Positions 1 through 11,761 of a stretch of 64,000 nucleotides of DNA are shown piece after piece; the first letter of the stretch is position 1; every line of letters begins with the position of its first letter. Both the position numbers and the translations under genes were made by a program. The notes under the pieces were generated by a model. That model was not told where the DNA came from. It did no database searches and saw only the letters and a list, made by a program, of their open reading frames with translations. Source of the stretch: Amborella trichopoda (Eukaryota; Streptophyta; Magnoliopsida; Amborellales; Amborellaceae); NCBI RefSeq assembly GCF_000471905.2, contig NW_006499905.1, positions 4,365,427-4,429,426 on the forward strand, written 5' to 3'.

Positions 1-2495
1 AGTTTAAAATGATTTTCATAAAGACTTAATGGACCTTGTAAGGCTATGTGGTTTTCTCAAACCATATTCATAGACTTAGGCTTTTCTCAAATCGTCCAAT
101 TTAATTTTAAAATACATGTTTAGCCTTCATAAATCATTTTACCGCATTCACCTTTAATTTCTTGCAAAGTCAAGTTCATGGCCACAAAAACAAATCATAT
201 ATACTATCTTATAATTTCATTCAAAATAAAGCATGACTAAATAATGTCTATTGAAGCTTTAACAAAATACTTCATTTTTGACAATTATAGATAATTTATT
301 AAGAGATCATCATTACATGCAACATATCATATTATAGACATTATTGAGAAGGTGGTCACCAAGATCGAGTTCCACCAGAACACTCCCTTGGTGCTTACAT
401 ATTTAAATGAGCCACACCCATCTCTCGTGTTTCATCTTTAGGGCTCAAAGCTTTTGATCAAATCACATCTCCATATGTATCACTACCTTAAGTAGTTCAT
501 ATTCAAGCACAAGGAGCCACCAAAACACAAGGTATTCAAAACCTGCTCTTTCAAATTTGTTAGCACTTATCACTTAATGTCCATACACTCCACACATATT
601 TATAAAACAATTAGCCAAAATATAACCAACGCATATTAAACAAAGTTATTGAATCATCTTTCCCTATATGACTTTACCATGTATTGTGTGATAGATTACA
701 TACCTCAAAACCATATAGTGTGGTACTTGAGCTTTATTGATTCATCGCTTTTATCGGTTTAAAAAGTTTATGTGATATTGGAAATACACGCAACTGATGG
801 AGAATATATTGGTCATCGGTTTCACATGTCACGAAGTGTCAATCTCTTCGGTACTTAGATTTTCTTGTCTTACAAGGTGAAGAAAAACTCTTCTTCATCG
901 CATTATTTCCAATATCATAATTTTGATTATCCCACTGATCTTTAGTGTTTCTATGCTACCACAAAGTCTCTCTATATACCCATTCATTTCGAAGAAACCG
1001 TTAGGCTTTTATAAGTATTGTGTTTCTTCTTTTTTCTGCTATTCCTAGATCGAATACTCTTCACATAGAGTATCTTATCTTGCTAACTCTGTATTATATC
1101 TATCTGAAATTGTACTATAATAAACCATACTTACAGCACACTATAAAACCTTTTAAAATGAGCTTTAAAGGTATCCATAATTAGGAATTCAAGGATGTGC
1201 CTTAACATACCACACCTTTTAATTCACTGCAGCATAGAACATGAGCATCCCATGATAAAAATATGATATCTATCAACTCATAAAAAGTTTATCTCCGAAT
1301 CCTTTAGAGTAGCTCAGTTCCATCCTTAAACATACCATATAGCGAGTCTTCGTTTCAGTGACATTTAGGTCACGATGCAATTTTCTCAGTAGAAAATCAT
1401 ATTAAGCACATCTTAATAAAAATTTGTGTTTCTCAATTCTCAAAGAATTTATTCCAGAAATCTTTAGTGTTGAAAACTAGACTCAAAATCAAATCACAAC
1501 ATCATAGTTTAAATCTCAAATAATATTTTTCTTTAGAAAAATAAATAAGTGACATTAACTTCACAAACTAAATCATACTACAGAATTCCACAATGAACAC
1601 TAAAATTGTCTTTTCTCTCTACTCTTATGGAGTTTCCATTTCAAACCAACTTTGTTTGAAATTAGACACATAATGATAATACATATATATCCACAAGCCT
1701 CATATGACTCTGTTAAGTAGGCTTGATAAATATAGCTATTCATATTTCAATGAAGAACATACCAAATTGCAAAAAATTTAGGATGACCTCTCTTCAATCC
1801 AAAATTTTTATTCCTCTCTTCCGTAGATATTTATCGTTCAAATAAATTTTATTAGAAAATAAACTCAGAATGGAAGTCTAAAAATTTAGCGTGGACCATA
1901 AAACATTATGTTAAGTATGGAAATAAAATCATGACTTCTAAGTCATGGAAATAGTTTTCATTGCAGAAAATAAACATTTGCGCACCCTTTAATAAATTGA
2001 TCTTATCTTTTAAACCACAAGAAATTTTTTGATGAAACTCTTTTTGCTTGAAAGTAGACTCAATTTTGTGAGTCACTATAAAATTTCAACAAGAAATAAA
2101 ATAATATGGTTGGTAGGAAAAATCATGAAACTCAATGGACAGTTCCTGGATTTTGCAGGGTTAGAACTGACACCCTTCATTGATTATTCCATAACTCTAA
2201 ATTCCCTTAGGATCTCCTAGTGAAATTTTCAGGTAGATCCTACTCTTAAAGACACAAAATATCATTGAAATATGTAATACAAAAATAGCTCATTATCTTA
2301 TTCATATCAGTACTCCAAAATAGCCCAGATTACTCATTATGCAGAGTGCATTTTCGGTGTTAGAGTATTTCAATAATTCTTTACCGTGAGTGTGTTTCTT
2401 GACCACAAAGGTCATTAGCTCTCTTATATCTCATTCCCAAGCTTGATCTAAACTTAATAAATAGAAAAGACAATTAATGACATCAAGTATGAATA

Positions 2496-2508
2496 GCTCT
2501 GATACCAA
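2496..2508 (-). other. primer-binding site for initiator tRNA-Met
   Basis: On the minus strand the bases read TTGGTATCAGAGCT, containing TGGTATCAGAGC, the usual plant retroelement primer site complementary to the 3' end of initiator methionine tRNA. It begins one base after the LTR terminus. Confidence 0.8.
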
Positions 2509-4533
2509 TGCAAGAAAGACCTATGTGATCTTTTACCAGGGAATACATTTTTTTTTTTTTTTCACCCCCTTTTTTTGGAAAAAGATAGCTTACAGGTGGC
2601 CTTTATTACAATAATATAAATTTCAAAATAAAATAAACATAACAATAAAACCAAGATCTTAACAACTTGATGCCATTGAAACAACTATGCACTATGCTTG
2701 AGAATAACATATAAGATTACAAGAAACAAAAGGAAGAATTCTGGAGATTACCTCAACCGAGTTTATTACACCCCACACCGAGTCACCACCATCCGATAGT
2801 GGGGGATTAATGATTAACCTTTAATCTCAATCGAGAAAGCAAGTTGAAGCCAAGCCACACTAATAGAACATGAACCCCTTTTGATTACAAACTCAAACCC
2901 TTGGTGAATTCTCTTAGCAACTTAGTTTGACAGAGATGAATTATCATTTTGCTAAACCCTAAAACCCTTAGCCATAAATCCATAGTTGAGAGATAAGATA
3001 AAGAAGCTTTTCTTAAGAGAGAGAGATAAATTCTAAGCAGGGTGTGCCCTTTTGTGGGATATGAGAGAAATAGAATTACGTACAAGAGATAAGGTGTAGA
3101 GATTTTTGGATAAAGACAATATCTTTTTATAGGCTTTGAATAAGATTAAGGTTTCTTAAGATTTTCCTCCGCTTGTTTCTTCTTGTGAGATTGAATATAA
3201 ACCATTGATCTTAGGTGACTTGTGAGGTGAGAGATTTCAGCCATCCATTTCATAGATGGGCCATCAACATTATGGAAGGTGCATAAACAATTATCCCCCT
3301 TTCTTAAACTAGTTTCCCATAAATAAAAATTAAATAAATTAAATCTAATTAAAATATTGTGCATATCATAAAATAGCACAAGTCTACTCAATTTTTCCAC
3401 AAAAATCTTTCAAAGATATATCAAGTCAATGTTTAGTCAATATCTGCCAACCATATGCCACATGCCATATCACCAAAAAATAGGAAAGAGAATTAGGGTG
3501 GGGCATGCCACCCAAGGGAGGCACTCATAGGCCCCACCTTATAAAAATATGGTGGACCCATATACACAATGAGCCCCTATGATATTTTTATATATTTAAA
3601 ATTATTAAAATGATTTTAGAATATTATTTAAATATTTAAACCGTTGTAAAATCAATATATTTAATTTTATAAATTCAAAAATTATAAATAAAATATCCAG
3701 GGGTTCATAAAAATTCAAATAATAATTCTAAAATAATTTTCATCATAAAATAAATGCAATTAAATTAATTTGATGGGAAAAATATTCATATGATTTAGGA
3801 ATCAACAATCATGGAGCACTCCACTTTCAACTGTGGACTACTGACCACACTTGCTTTATCAGATCGATCCAGTGTTTTTTATGACCCACAGTCCAAGCAG
3901 AGGCTCATTAGCAGGTCACTAAAGTCCGACCGATGAGCCAAAGGGTCGCAATCCCAGTCTGTAGATTTCAAGTCCTCCCTTAGTGATGAGTCAAGGTCAC
4001 CAAGACCTGATGCGACCATAGCTCCTATGGTGCATAGGGGTATCTCTCGCACATGCATACGCTTCACCCTAAAAGGTGGATTTCTGGCTTTCCCGAACGA
4101 TCTGTCGATATGCACGCCGTGTGATGGCACATGGATGAGGCTTTGCTCCCATCTTTGAAGACCACCATCACACACAAGGGTTATGCAGTCCCTCGGCTCA
4201 CTCATCTAGACATTTTCTCCGACCTCATCAAGGGCTAACCTATTAGAACCCTTATCAGTTTGTTCTTTATGCCAAGGTAACATGGGTGTTTCCCAACCGA
4301 TTGGCTTAAATCGTCAAGCACAGTCCGGTATCAGCAAACACTGTTTGCTTAGTATGGTCTACGAGGGACCACACTCCCACTGAATTCATGTTCCACTATA
4401 TCATTTCATTTTAAAAGAACTTATAAGGCCTTTAAAAGCCACATAAACGCAACACTATATAACAACGTCTATGTTAGAGAAGAACTTTGATGTTTAAGGG
4501 GACACACAACAATAGGTGAATCAGCCAACTTGC
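2509..4533 (-). repeat. long terminal repeat (5' LTR of the minus-strand element)
   Basis: On the plus strand the block starts TGCAAG and ends CTTGCA, so the ends are short inverted repeats with TG/CA termini. The primer-binding site abuts its left end, as expected for the 5' LTR of a minus-strand element. A TATA box lies about 600 bp inside. The right boundary at 4533 rests only on the matching terminal hexamer, since no second LTR is available for comparison. Confidence 0.5.
3123..3131 (-). promoter_or_regulatory. TATA box inside the LTR
   Basis: The minus strand reads TATAAAAAG. About 30 bases downstream the sequence becomes CT-rich, as in many plant transcript leaders. Its place inside the LTR fits a U3/R boundary. 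This is a motif call only. Confidence 0.4.
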
Positions 4534-5322
4534 AATGACCACGTCAGAGAAAGAAATCTACTTGTATTTGCATGAAATATTATTACTTAAAAAGTCATCT
4601 AACTCACAAAGAGAGTTGCGGAGTTGTGATCGACTAGTGAAGAGAGAGAAAAAAACAAGACAATTGCCCAAGGATGAAGATAAAGAAGGAAATAAAAAGA
4701 AAAAAGAAAAAAAAAACGAGTTTAAAGAGAATGTAAAGCAATCCCAACTATCGATTTAAATTGAACGGCAGCTAATGAGTAACTTGAGCTTTATACAGCT
4801 GTCGATTCAGATCAAACAGCTAAGAATAGCAGCAGCTTGTGCTTTATATGGGGCAGTGCCAAGGTAAAAGGCTTTCCCAGTAAATCCCTAGTATAGCAAA
4901 TTCATATCCATTCACTCTAACATACACACACAAATAAAAAAAACTCGCTATCCATTATAAAAATATACAAAACTTGTGCCTCGAAAAGGGGACACAAAGA
5001 TAAAAGCTATAAGGAAATTTATCAGAGTACCCATATGAGAATAATTATTTAAATTTGATCAAATTGCAATAATTTCAATTTATAACTATGTGCATTTTTA
5101 TGGGTACTTTGAAATTAAATAAAAAGATATGGATAAGATGTTAAATAGTTAATCCTTCATAAATATTTGGATAAATTTCCCAAATATATAAAAAAATGAG
5201 AGAAAATAGATACAGAAATTCTCGTAAGGTCCACTTATTTTGGTTTTTAAAGTGCCATGTATTGCCTCACCTCATAAGAGCCAACAAGTCTTAGGTGATG
5301 CAACAAGAACTCTCTCTTAGAT
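4534..5322. other. intergenic DNA without a recognisable gene
   Basis: AT-rich single-copy sequence. An open frame at 4535-4759 encodes a lysine/glutamate run from A-rich DNA and has no domain character. No RNA gene or transposon end was recognised. Confidence 0.5.
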
Positions 5323-5536
5323 CTTAGGGTGTGTTTGGCATATGGAGTTTTTGGAAGTGGAAGGGACTTATTTTTTGATGGAAGAGAGGTCTTCTAAAAA
5401 TGAACCCATTTTAATACTAAAAACAAAAGCTGCATGGAAGGTCGCCCTTCCACTTTACAGCTTCCACACGGTAACATCAAACATGAGAGTAGGACATTTA
5501 ACTCTCACTTCCAAAAACTTTAACTCATCAAACATG
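5323..5536. mobile_element. hAT-like MITE, 214 bp
   Basis: The element has imperfect terminal inverted repeats of about 35 bp: GTGTGTTTGG...TTTTTGGAAG at the left and the complement of CATGTTTGATG...TTTTTGGAAG at the right. It is flanked by the 9-bp direct repeat CTCTTAGAT (5314-5322 and 5537-5545), compatible with an 8-bp hAT target duplication. The 103-codon open frame across it is incidental. Confidence 0.75.
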
Positions 5537-5545
5537 CTCTTAGAT

Positions 5546-6194
5546 AATTTATTAAGGGATATAGGTTCTTTTTTGGACCGGAGATACCAAACAAACAAGT
5601 TGAATACAAATATTTCCCATTCATTCCACTATACTTTGGAACCTCTGATATAACCTTTGAATTGCTGGTGTAACCATTGTTCTCCACCATAACTCAAGCA
5701 TGGATACCCATGATTCACACCACAATCCAACAACCAAACAAGCCTCTACCAGTAAACGCAAAAGAAATTCTTTAAGAGACTAAGAAACCCATTTCAAGCA
5801 ATTCTTTTGTTCTTGGATACCATGAATGGGAGGAGAGCATACCCTAAATGTCACAAAAAATGATGCATAAGAATGTGAATGATGCAAAGAGCAAAGAGTC
5901 GATCAAAAGAAGGAAACCACCAAACGAATGACACAAAAGATGCCTGATAGATGGATCAAGGTTATCAGGAGGAGATCAGAATTAGGCACCATTTTGGTGC
6001 AAATGAATAATGAAGCCAATAAAAAGTTCTCTCTCATAGGATTCCTCCTATGCATGCATGAGAGAGAGCGCACAAATTGGCAAGAAGGTAAGGGCGAGAC
6101 ATGCCAAATTAATCACACATTCTTTTGTTTACATAAAACCTAAAAAAATTCATTGCTTTTTGTGAAGGAAAAGAGTATAGTTGCTACAAGCAGG
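5546..6194. other. intergenic DNA, nothing recognised
   Basis: AT-rich sequence with scattered short open frames, the longest at 5928-6143. None shows domain character. Confidence 0.4.
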
Positions 6195-6545
6195 TCATAA
6201 TTGTCGTTAGCCATTCGATCCGCAATTCAACGAGATGTGCTGCTCAATGTGCCTAAGTCAAAAAAAAGTTATTGAACTTTGTGGCATACCTAGCCACCAA
6301 ATTTTTATATGTCAGTCACAATTAACATCAGCTATTAGGTGCGAAATTAGGCAAGAAATGCTGCTCAATGCCATCTTCTTCAACTTTGTGGCACCCTTAG
6401 CTACAAATTTCACATAGGTCACAATTAATGTGAGCTATTAGATGCGAAATTGAGCGAAAAGTGCTGCTTAATGCTCCCAAAGTCTAAAAAATTCCCTCTT
6501 GAACTTTGTTACACACCTAGCTGCCAACGTCGCATCGGACAGCTA
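6195..6545. repeat. imperfect minisatellite, about three units of 110-130 bp
   Basis: Each unit contains versions of GTCACAATTAA, then a phrase near GAGCTATTAGATGCGAAATT, then TGCTGCTCAATG, then AACTTTGTGGCA and CTAGCTGCCAA. The same phrase order recurs once at about 17525-17665, 40805-40945 and 63275-63415 in the TNL introns, so the unit belongs to a dispersed repeat family. Confidence 0.6.
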
Positions 6546-6932
6546 AGAGAGCTTGTGATCTTCATGTACCAAAAATAATAGATAGTGTAAATTTTCCATT
6601 TGCAAAATAGCACTCTCGGTCAGTGTTGGGGAGTTCCTCCATGTGGCACCCCAAACCACTCTAATTCTTTTTTTCATTTAGAGAGAAGTCTAAAATTAAT
6701 ATGTAATTCATGTAGAATATGCAAATGACATGAAAACTGAAGTGCTCTGAACAAAATCTCAGGATCACAAATTCTGTACAAGGCAGAAAAATCTGCAACT
6801 GCAAGCTTCAAAGAAAATGACAAATGTAACCTTACTTGCGAGCAGCACAAATTGTGGCGGTTCTTTACACGTAAACTCAATAATGTCAACCAAAATCAAC
6901 TAATTTTTTCTTTTTCATTTCTGTCTTATAAT

Positions 6933-7062
6933 TTACTCGGTCACACCAGCATTATCAAGATCAAGCTCGCCCATCCCCGTATCTTCCTCTTCTTCAGTTT
7001 CCTCATCACCACTGACCTCTTCATTATCAGCCCTTGATTGGCCATGTGCTCAGCAAGAAGCT
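6933..7062 (-). pseudogene. possible last-exon remnant with an acidic tail
   Basis: On the minus strand a short frame runs into a TAA at 6933 and encodes a strongly acidic tail including DNEEVSGDEETEEEEDTG. Just upstream, another frame reads EPDDKLLAEHMANQ, so a single-base shift may separate two pieces of one former exon. An acidic C-terminus of this kind is unlikely by chance in AT-rich DNA, but I do not recognise the protein and no upstream exon was found. It lies just outside the tandem repeat. It may be a gene remnant or simple composition bias. Confidence 0.25.
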
Positions 7063-7912
7063 TGTCATCAGGCTCACTCACCTACACTCATAAAGGCCCA
7101 TTTCAGCAGTAGCTTTGCAAAAATATTCCTAAAATTACATTTTTGTATGATACTGTTATAGTTTTGACATGGTAATTTGGTGGCCAACTACTAGAAGGCT
7201 AACATGCAAGGCATTTATGTGTTTTCTCAAAGTTTAGATAAATGAACAAAATAACCCCCCACCCCCCCCCAAAAAAAAAAAAGGCAAATACTTCCCAAAA
7301 ACTCAATAGTGGAAGTTGGAACGTGCATGCACGCACACACATGCACATTTATAGAATGCACAATTGTAATGAGGGAACTCACAGCTCTAGGAGCCTCCTT
7401 GACAGTAAGTTTCCCCTTGTGTTGGTCTAAATGCAAGCTTTGATGGCAGCATTTAAACATGTATGCATTGCTCCTGTCCAAAGCAAATCACAGAGCCATC
7501 AAAGACCAAAAGATGAGAATACTGGAGCCATAAAACCAATACAGACTAGAAAACTTACGCTCAAGACAATTTTCCAATTGGAAAGATCAATTGTTGTGCA
7601 TCTCAACTACTAAATAATCTAGAGTAATAACTGTATCTTGTACTTTTCATGTTTGACTTGGAACTACTGTATATTCACAACAAAAAAAAATACAGAAACT
7701 AGTGAGATAAAGTAATTGGCACGTTATGAACATCTAAGAGAGGTTATGAAAGCAAAACATTATAAACCATTCATCACGAGAACCTTTGGCTCCAGAAACA
7801 AATGAGCAGTGAATCATGAAGGTTTTATATTCAAGGAAAACGACTGTAAGTTGGATAAATGTTGAGCAAGCAAAAAGGCATTCACAAATATAAGATTTAG
7901 TGCCACTTTGAA
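7063..7912. other. flank left of the repeat array, no gene recognised
   Basis: AT-rich sequence with a C/A homopolymer stretch near 7255-7282. Homology to the TNL repeat units starts at about 7913, so this is the left edge of the array. Confidence 0.45.
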
Positions 7913-9473
7913 AGAGCTAAACTTTGATATCTTTTCATCAAAAAGGAGTGATACATAAAGTGGGGATAATTTATAGTATGTCAAGCGAAGAGTTAGTCCG
8001 CGCAATGATTGCCAGGCATCTGGTAACATCGAGGGAGAGAGATTCGGAGAGCCACACTAATATTAACTATTAATAACATTGCAATCTCTTGTTAAAAAGG
8101 TAGAGCAACTTTTGAAACCTGCGGCTTCAGCTAGTACAGGTCATAGAACCAATGGTAATGCAATAAGCCTGAAAATACCCTTATAATAGATAGACTTCAT
8201 GCAGAGGAATTTCTTGAAGGAGACCATCCGATCTGCCTCTATGACATCATGGAAGGTCACTTTAAACAGAGATTCAAAAATTTGGATTCCTAAAATTAGA
8301 TGGTGTTTCACAACCATGGTTTTACACACATGAGAAGTAAGAGTAACTAAAAGGATAGGATTTTGGTGCATCAGCCAACACATTTATTCAAATACGGTCT
8401 CCTCCAAAAAACAACGTTATAGAAGGATTTTGGACCTAAAAATTTCGAAGGGTGCACGAATCTGAAAAACAAATGGATTTTGAACCTTAAAAATAGACTA
8501 TTGTAAATTTAACTTTTGCAATATTAATTCTAATTCTTCACAAATCATCAGATATGCACTCTCTTTTGAGCTGCAAATCATGGGTCAATGAGAATAACAC
8601 ACTCTTAAGAATCCATTCCCTCGGAGGAAAAAAAAAAGCCAATTTTGAATTCAACAGTCAGAAGCAAAGAAATTAATTAGCAGAAATACAGATTCCGTCA
8701 AGGTGAAGCTCCATAATTAGACTTAGACAAAACACAGAACTTAATATAAATGAAGCAAAGGAAAAATAACCAAACTGCCCGAAAACAAATGGAGATAGAT
8801 CATTTAAGAGAAATAATGTTTGAACTGAAGATCTGAAAATATTAATAGCAATACAAAAATAATCAATAATTTCTAACAGTTCCTAAAAGTCATATGCATT
8901 AGGCATTATCAATATGAAATCTTAAATCATTTGGCGACATATGTGGCACAAGGCAAATTTGGAAGTTGATGGAATCATGAAGGATGGAGCACTCTCAGAA
9001 AAACACTCCAGGGAAACGTTTGGAACCTTTTTGAGATTTGGCCCCAGGCTGCACAGTATATTTTGAGATGTATAAAATCCTTACCGGGGGGAAAAGGCCT
9101 TTCTTTCACTTTGTAGAGTACCAAGTATATGGGCTGCCACACTTCTTTCTGAACTAGTGTTTCGACTTTTAATACAACAGAAATTTCTGAAGAAAATATA
9201 TGATATCTTGAGATGAATCTCAACAATCTCATCAGTCAGTCAGACAAACAGACACAGGCCTGAAACTCAAACAACCAAGCCACCAGGGCAGGTCAGCTGG
9301 AAACAGAGGTAACTTAAATCTGTCTGAAACCACAGCACTACTACCTCGGCTATTCAGACGTTTCCTAAGAGCTTACTGGCCAATACAGTTTCCAAAACTG
9401 CATGTCCTAGGGATATCATCAGAGTGGGAAGGTTCAAAGGTACATCTATAGTTTAATTAAATGGGTGCAGGAA
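7913..9473. repeat. 3' flank of TNL unit A, duplicated in unit B
   Basis: The block is closely similar to 27835-29298, apart from an extra segment of about 125 bp at 7993-8118. Minus-strand frames here (8141-8383 and 8975-9232) are not preserved in the B copy, so it is probably non-coding 3' flank. In unit C the equivalent place holds unrelated DNA (49765-51255). Confidence 0.7.
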
Positions 9474-10117
9474 ATTTTTTAAACTGGTGGGGAGCTCAGG
9501 AATAGCTATCATCGGCTTACAGAAATATAAATACAGTGTTTCTAGTTGAGAAATATGAGATAACTTCGACATGGTTCTCACCTCATAGCAGTCGCTAGCA
9601 TGTAGACATTTCGAACTACTGGGGAGCTCGGGTATAGTTACGAGCTGCTCACAATGACATATATCCATGTCTTCTAATTGAGAAAGGCCCTTCATGCTCC
9701 TAGGCAGGCCTTGCATATTCTTGTTGCCGTAGAGATCCAACTTTTTCAATTTGGACAACTTTTCAAAGTCATCAGCAATCACCCCTTGCAGGTTACAATC
9801 CCTTGCGAACAATTCCTCCATGGAACATAGACCGGAAAAGTAGATGGAAGCCTTGTCAAATTGGAGTTGTTGTTTAACTTGAAAGTCCTTAAAACTTGTA
9901 AGCTTTCCAAAGTTTTCTGGAAGTTTTTTGAGGTTGGAACATCCTCAAGATTCAGATAAACTAAATCCCTTGAAAGCCCTATGGAGTCGGGAATCTCAAC
10001 CAAGTTTTCACAACCTTCAAGAATCAACTGCTTCAAGTTCATGTATAGAGAACAGTGGGGAATTCTCTCTAAGTTAAGGCACCATGTAAGATCACGGACC
10101 TTCAACTTCGGGAAGAG
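9474..10117 (-). pseudogene. TNL-A LRR exon, 3' truncated
   Basis: It encodes leucine-rich repeats of the TNL type (LxxLxLxxCxxLxxIPxxI spacing), starting after a TTTGCACAG acceptor with LFPKLKV-like sequence. Compared with copies B and C it has a frameshift near 9830-9960, where the track breaks into two frames, and it stops at the deletion joint. There the frame runs from ELPTSLK into flank-derived FLHPFN and a TAA. B and C encode roughly 90 more residues of LRR and then a C-terminal exon. Confidence 0.85.
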
Positions 10118-10237
10118 CTGTGCAAAAAAATACTTGGTTGGTTCGGATTAGGAAGGATAACTTCCAGAAAGGTTTCAAACATGCAAGGGACAAAAAAATA
10201 AATTGGCATGAGATGACATTAAATATAAGTTCCACAC

Positions 10238-10512
10238 CTGCTTGATGTTGTTCTTCGACACAGTGTTACTGTTTGTCAAGCCGAGGACAGCTAGCTTTTC
10301 ACAGCTACAATTTTCTGGGAGATACTGCCACGGATCTTCCGTTAGTTGTAACCGCACTAACTATGATGAAAGATCTTTCAAGCTTCCTTTTTAAAACAAG
10401 CTTGACAGATGCTGAGTAGCTTCAGTTTGGTCATTGCTTTAAATGCTTCAGTTTCCCAAATCTTCTCCTGTTTATTCCTCCTGATCATTAGGCCTTGAAC
10501 CTTACGTGTTCC
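10238..10512 (-). pseudogene. TNL-A linker exon (NBS to LRR)
   Basis: This corresponds to the 273-bp linker exon of copies B and C but is 275 bp, so its frame is shifted. The acceptor ATTAG/GGA and donor CAG/GTGTGG are kept. A GAG-to-TAG change (SSE to SS-stop) sits one codon from the different TAA of copy B. Conserved text includes HPWQYLPENCSCEKLAVL-like sequence, although A has DPWQYLPENC. Confidence 0.85.
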
Positions 10513-10678
10513 CTAATTGATAATAGAAGTAAATGTCAGCCTGTCAACAAGATGTTAAAAAACAAGTGTACATACTCTATCATGTTGATCAAATAGACTT
10601 AAAATCATTGCCAATCAAATAACTTATTGAAGGATTTGTCTGACAAGAGAAAAATGAGCTTGTTTAGGAATTTCTCAC

Positions 10679-11761
10679 CTTGTAATTCTTCAACATAGTA
10701 ATGACATCTCCTCAACCTACTACGCTTTCCATGATCATCTAGGTTTTCTAATTCAACAATCTGTCTCCCCATATCACGAAGTCGGTTGTGCATCTGCAAC
10801 CCATCCCAATCATCAATCTTTATAAGTGACCTTTGCAAGAGCTTCTTTATAGAAATTGAAGCAGGGAAACCACAACCTTTTCATATATTAATTGTATAAT
10901 CTCTTGTTTCTCCAATAAAGAAACATGCAATATCAAAAAATAGATGTTTCTTTTCTCAACTCAGATCATCGTAACTTATTCTAAGCTTTCGCATAACATC
11001 ATTTGCGGGAATTCTTTTCAAATTCATTATTGCCTCTTCCCACTCTTCAATGTTTAACTTGTCACATAAGTAACATCCCAAAACTTCAAGAGCCAGGGGA
11101 AGCCCACAAGCAATGGATATTACATCCTTAGAGAGTTGCACGAATTCTGGTATCGGTTGATTCCTTTGGAACGCACACCAACTAAAGAGTTCAAGGGATT
11201 GTATGTGATCCAATGCCTCGAGCTTGTAGATGTGATTACTCTCTACCCTATTATGCACATTCAACACGTGCTCATCCCTGGTAGTGACGATAATTCTACT
11301 TCCTTGACAATACCAATCACGGTTACCAACCAAATTTTCAAGTTGTTTGTCATCGTCAATGTCATCAAATACAACAAGAACTTTCTTCGACCCAATCTTA
11401 TTCTTAATAACATTGATGCCTCTATCAGCATTAAATATACTTGGATCTACTTCATCAAAAAGTTCCTTAAGAAGTTGTCTCTGTAAGTTGACAACTCCAT
11501 TTGTTTTGGAAGACTCTCTAATATCTGAGAGGAAACAGCTGCCATGGAATTTGGAATATATTTTGTCGAACACTTCCTTGGCAAGCCCATTCCATGGATC
11601 CCAATCATTCGAACGTCATTAGCATCAATTTCTAAGTGTCTTATCACATCATCAACCCGAAGATTGAGCCCGACAGGGTGAGCGGCAACATGTAGTGGTG
11701 TGTCACAAATCAACTTCATAGAAACATGCTTGACAAGTTCGCCCACCAAATGTGCTCAGTC
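10679..11761 (-). pseudogene. TNL-A NBS (NB-ARC) exon with the P-loop deleted
   Basis: Most NB-ARC landmarks are recognisable: kinase-2 VLVVFDDID, RNBS-B GSRIIVTTRD, CGLPLALEVLG and QMHNRLRDMG in place of the MHD motif. A 19-bp deletion at 11585/11586 removes GIGKTT of Walker A and shifts the frame (GMG followed by LPRK). Other lesions are one base lost near 11756, TGA codons at 10956-10958 and 10881-10883 in the RNBS-D region, and 8 bp lost near 10713. The donor AAG/GTGAG at 10679 is intact. The exon start at 11761 is taken from the TATATAG/G acceptor, which joins in phase with the TIR exon of copy B. Confidence 0.9.

Larger units (their letters stand above)
1..4533 (-). mobile_element. LTR retrotransposon end, minus strand, non-coding internal region (LARD-like)
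   Basis: On the minus strand a TG...CA-bounded block (2509-4533) is followed by a tRNA-Met-type primer site and then about 2.5 kb of internal sequence running off the left edge. The visible internal region has no reading frame resembling gag or pol, only short random ORFs. A long LTR plus a long non-coding interior is the pattern of large non-autonomous elements (LARDs); that label is an inference because the other LTR is outside the window. The element is absent from the TNL repeat units, so it belongs to the single-copy flank. A displaced or decayed autonomous element is the alternative. Confidence 0.55.

Noticed and set aside
3879-4205. 108-codon minus-strand frame
   Set aside because: It lies inside the LTR and has no domain character.
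5342-5653. 103-codon plus-strand frame
   Set aside because: It begins inside and reads through a MITE with a clear target duplication.
8141-9232. Minus-strand frames at 8141-8383 and 8975-9232 as possible genes
   Set aside because: The closely similar unit B copy does not keep the frames, so they are likely chance.
11136-11622. Plus-strand frames of about 90-116 codons, repeated at 34048 and 55485
   Set aside because: They are antisense shadows of the conserved NBS exon; their conservation follows from the minus-strand gene.
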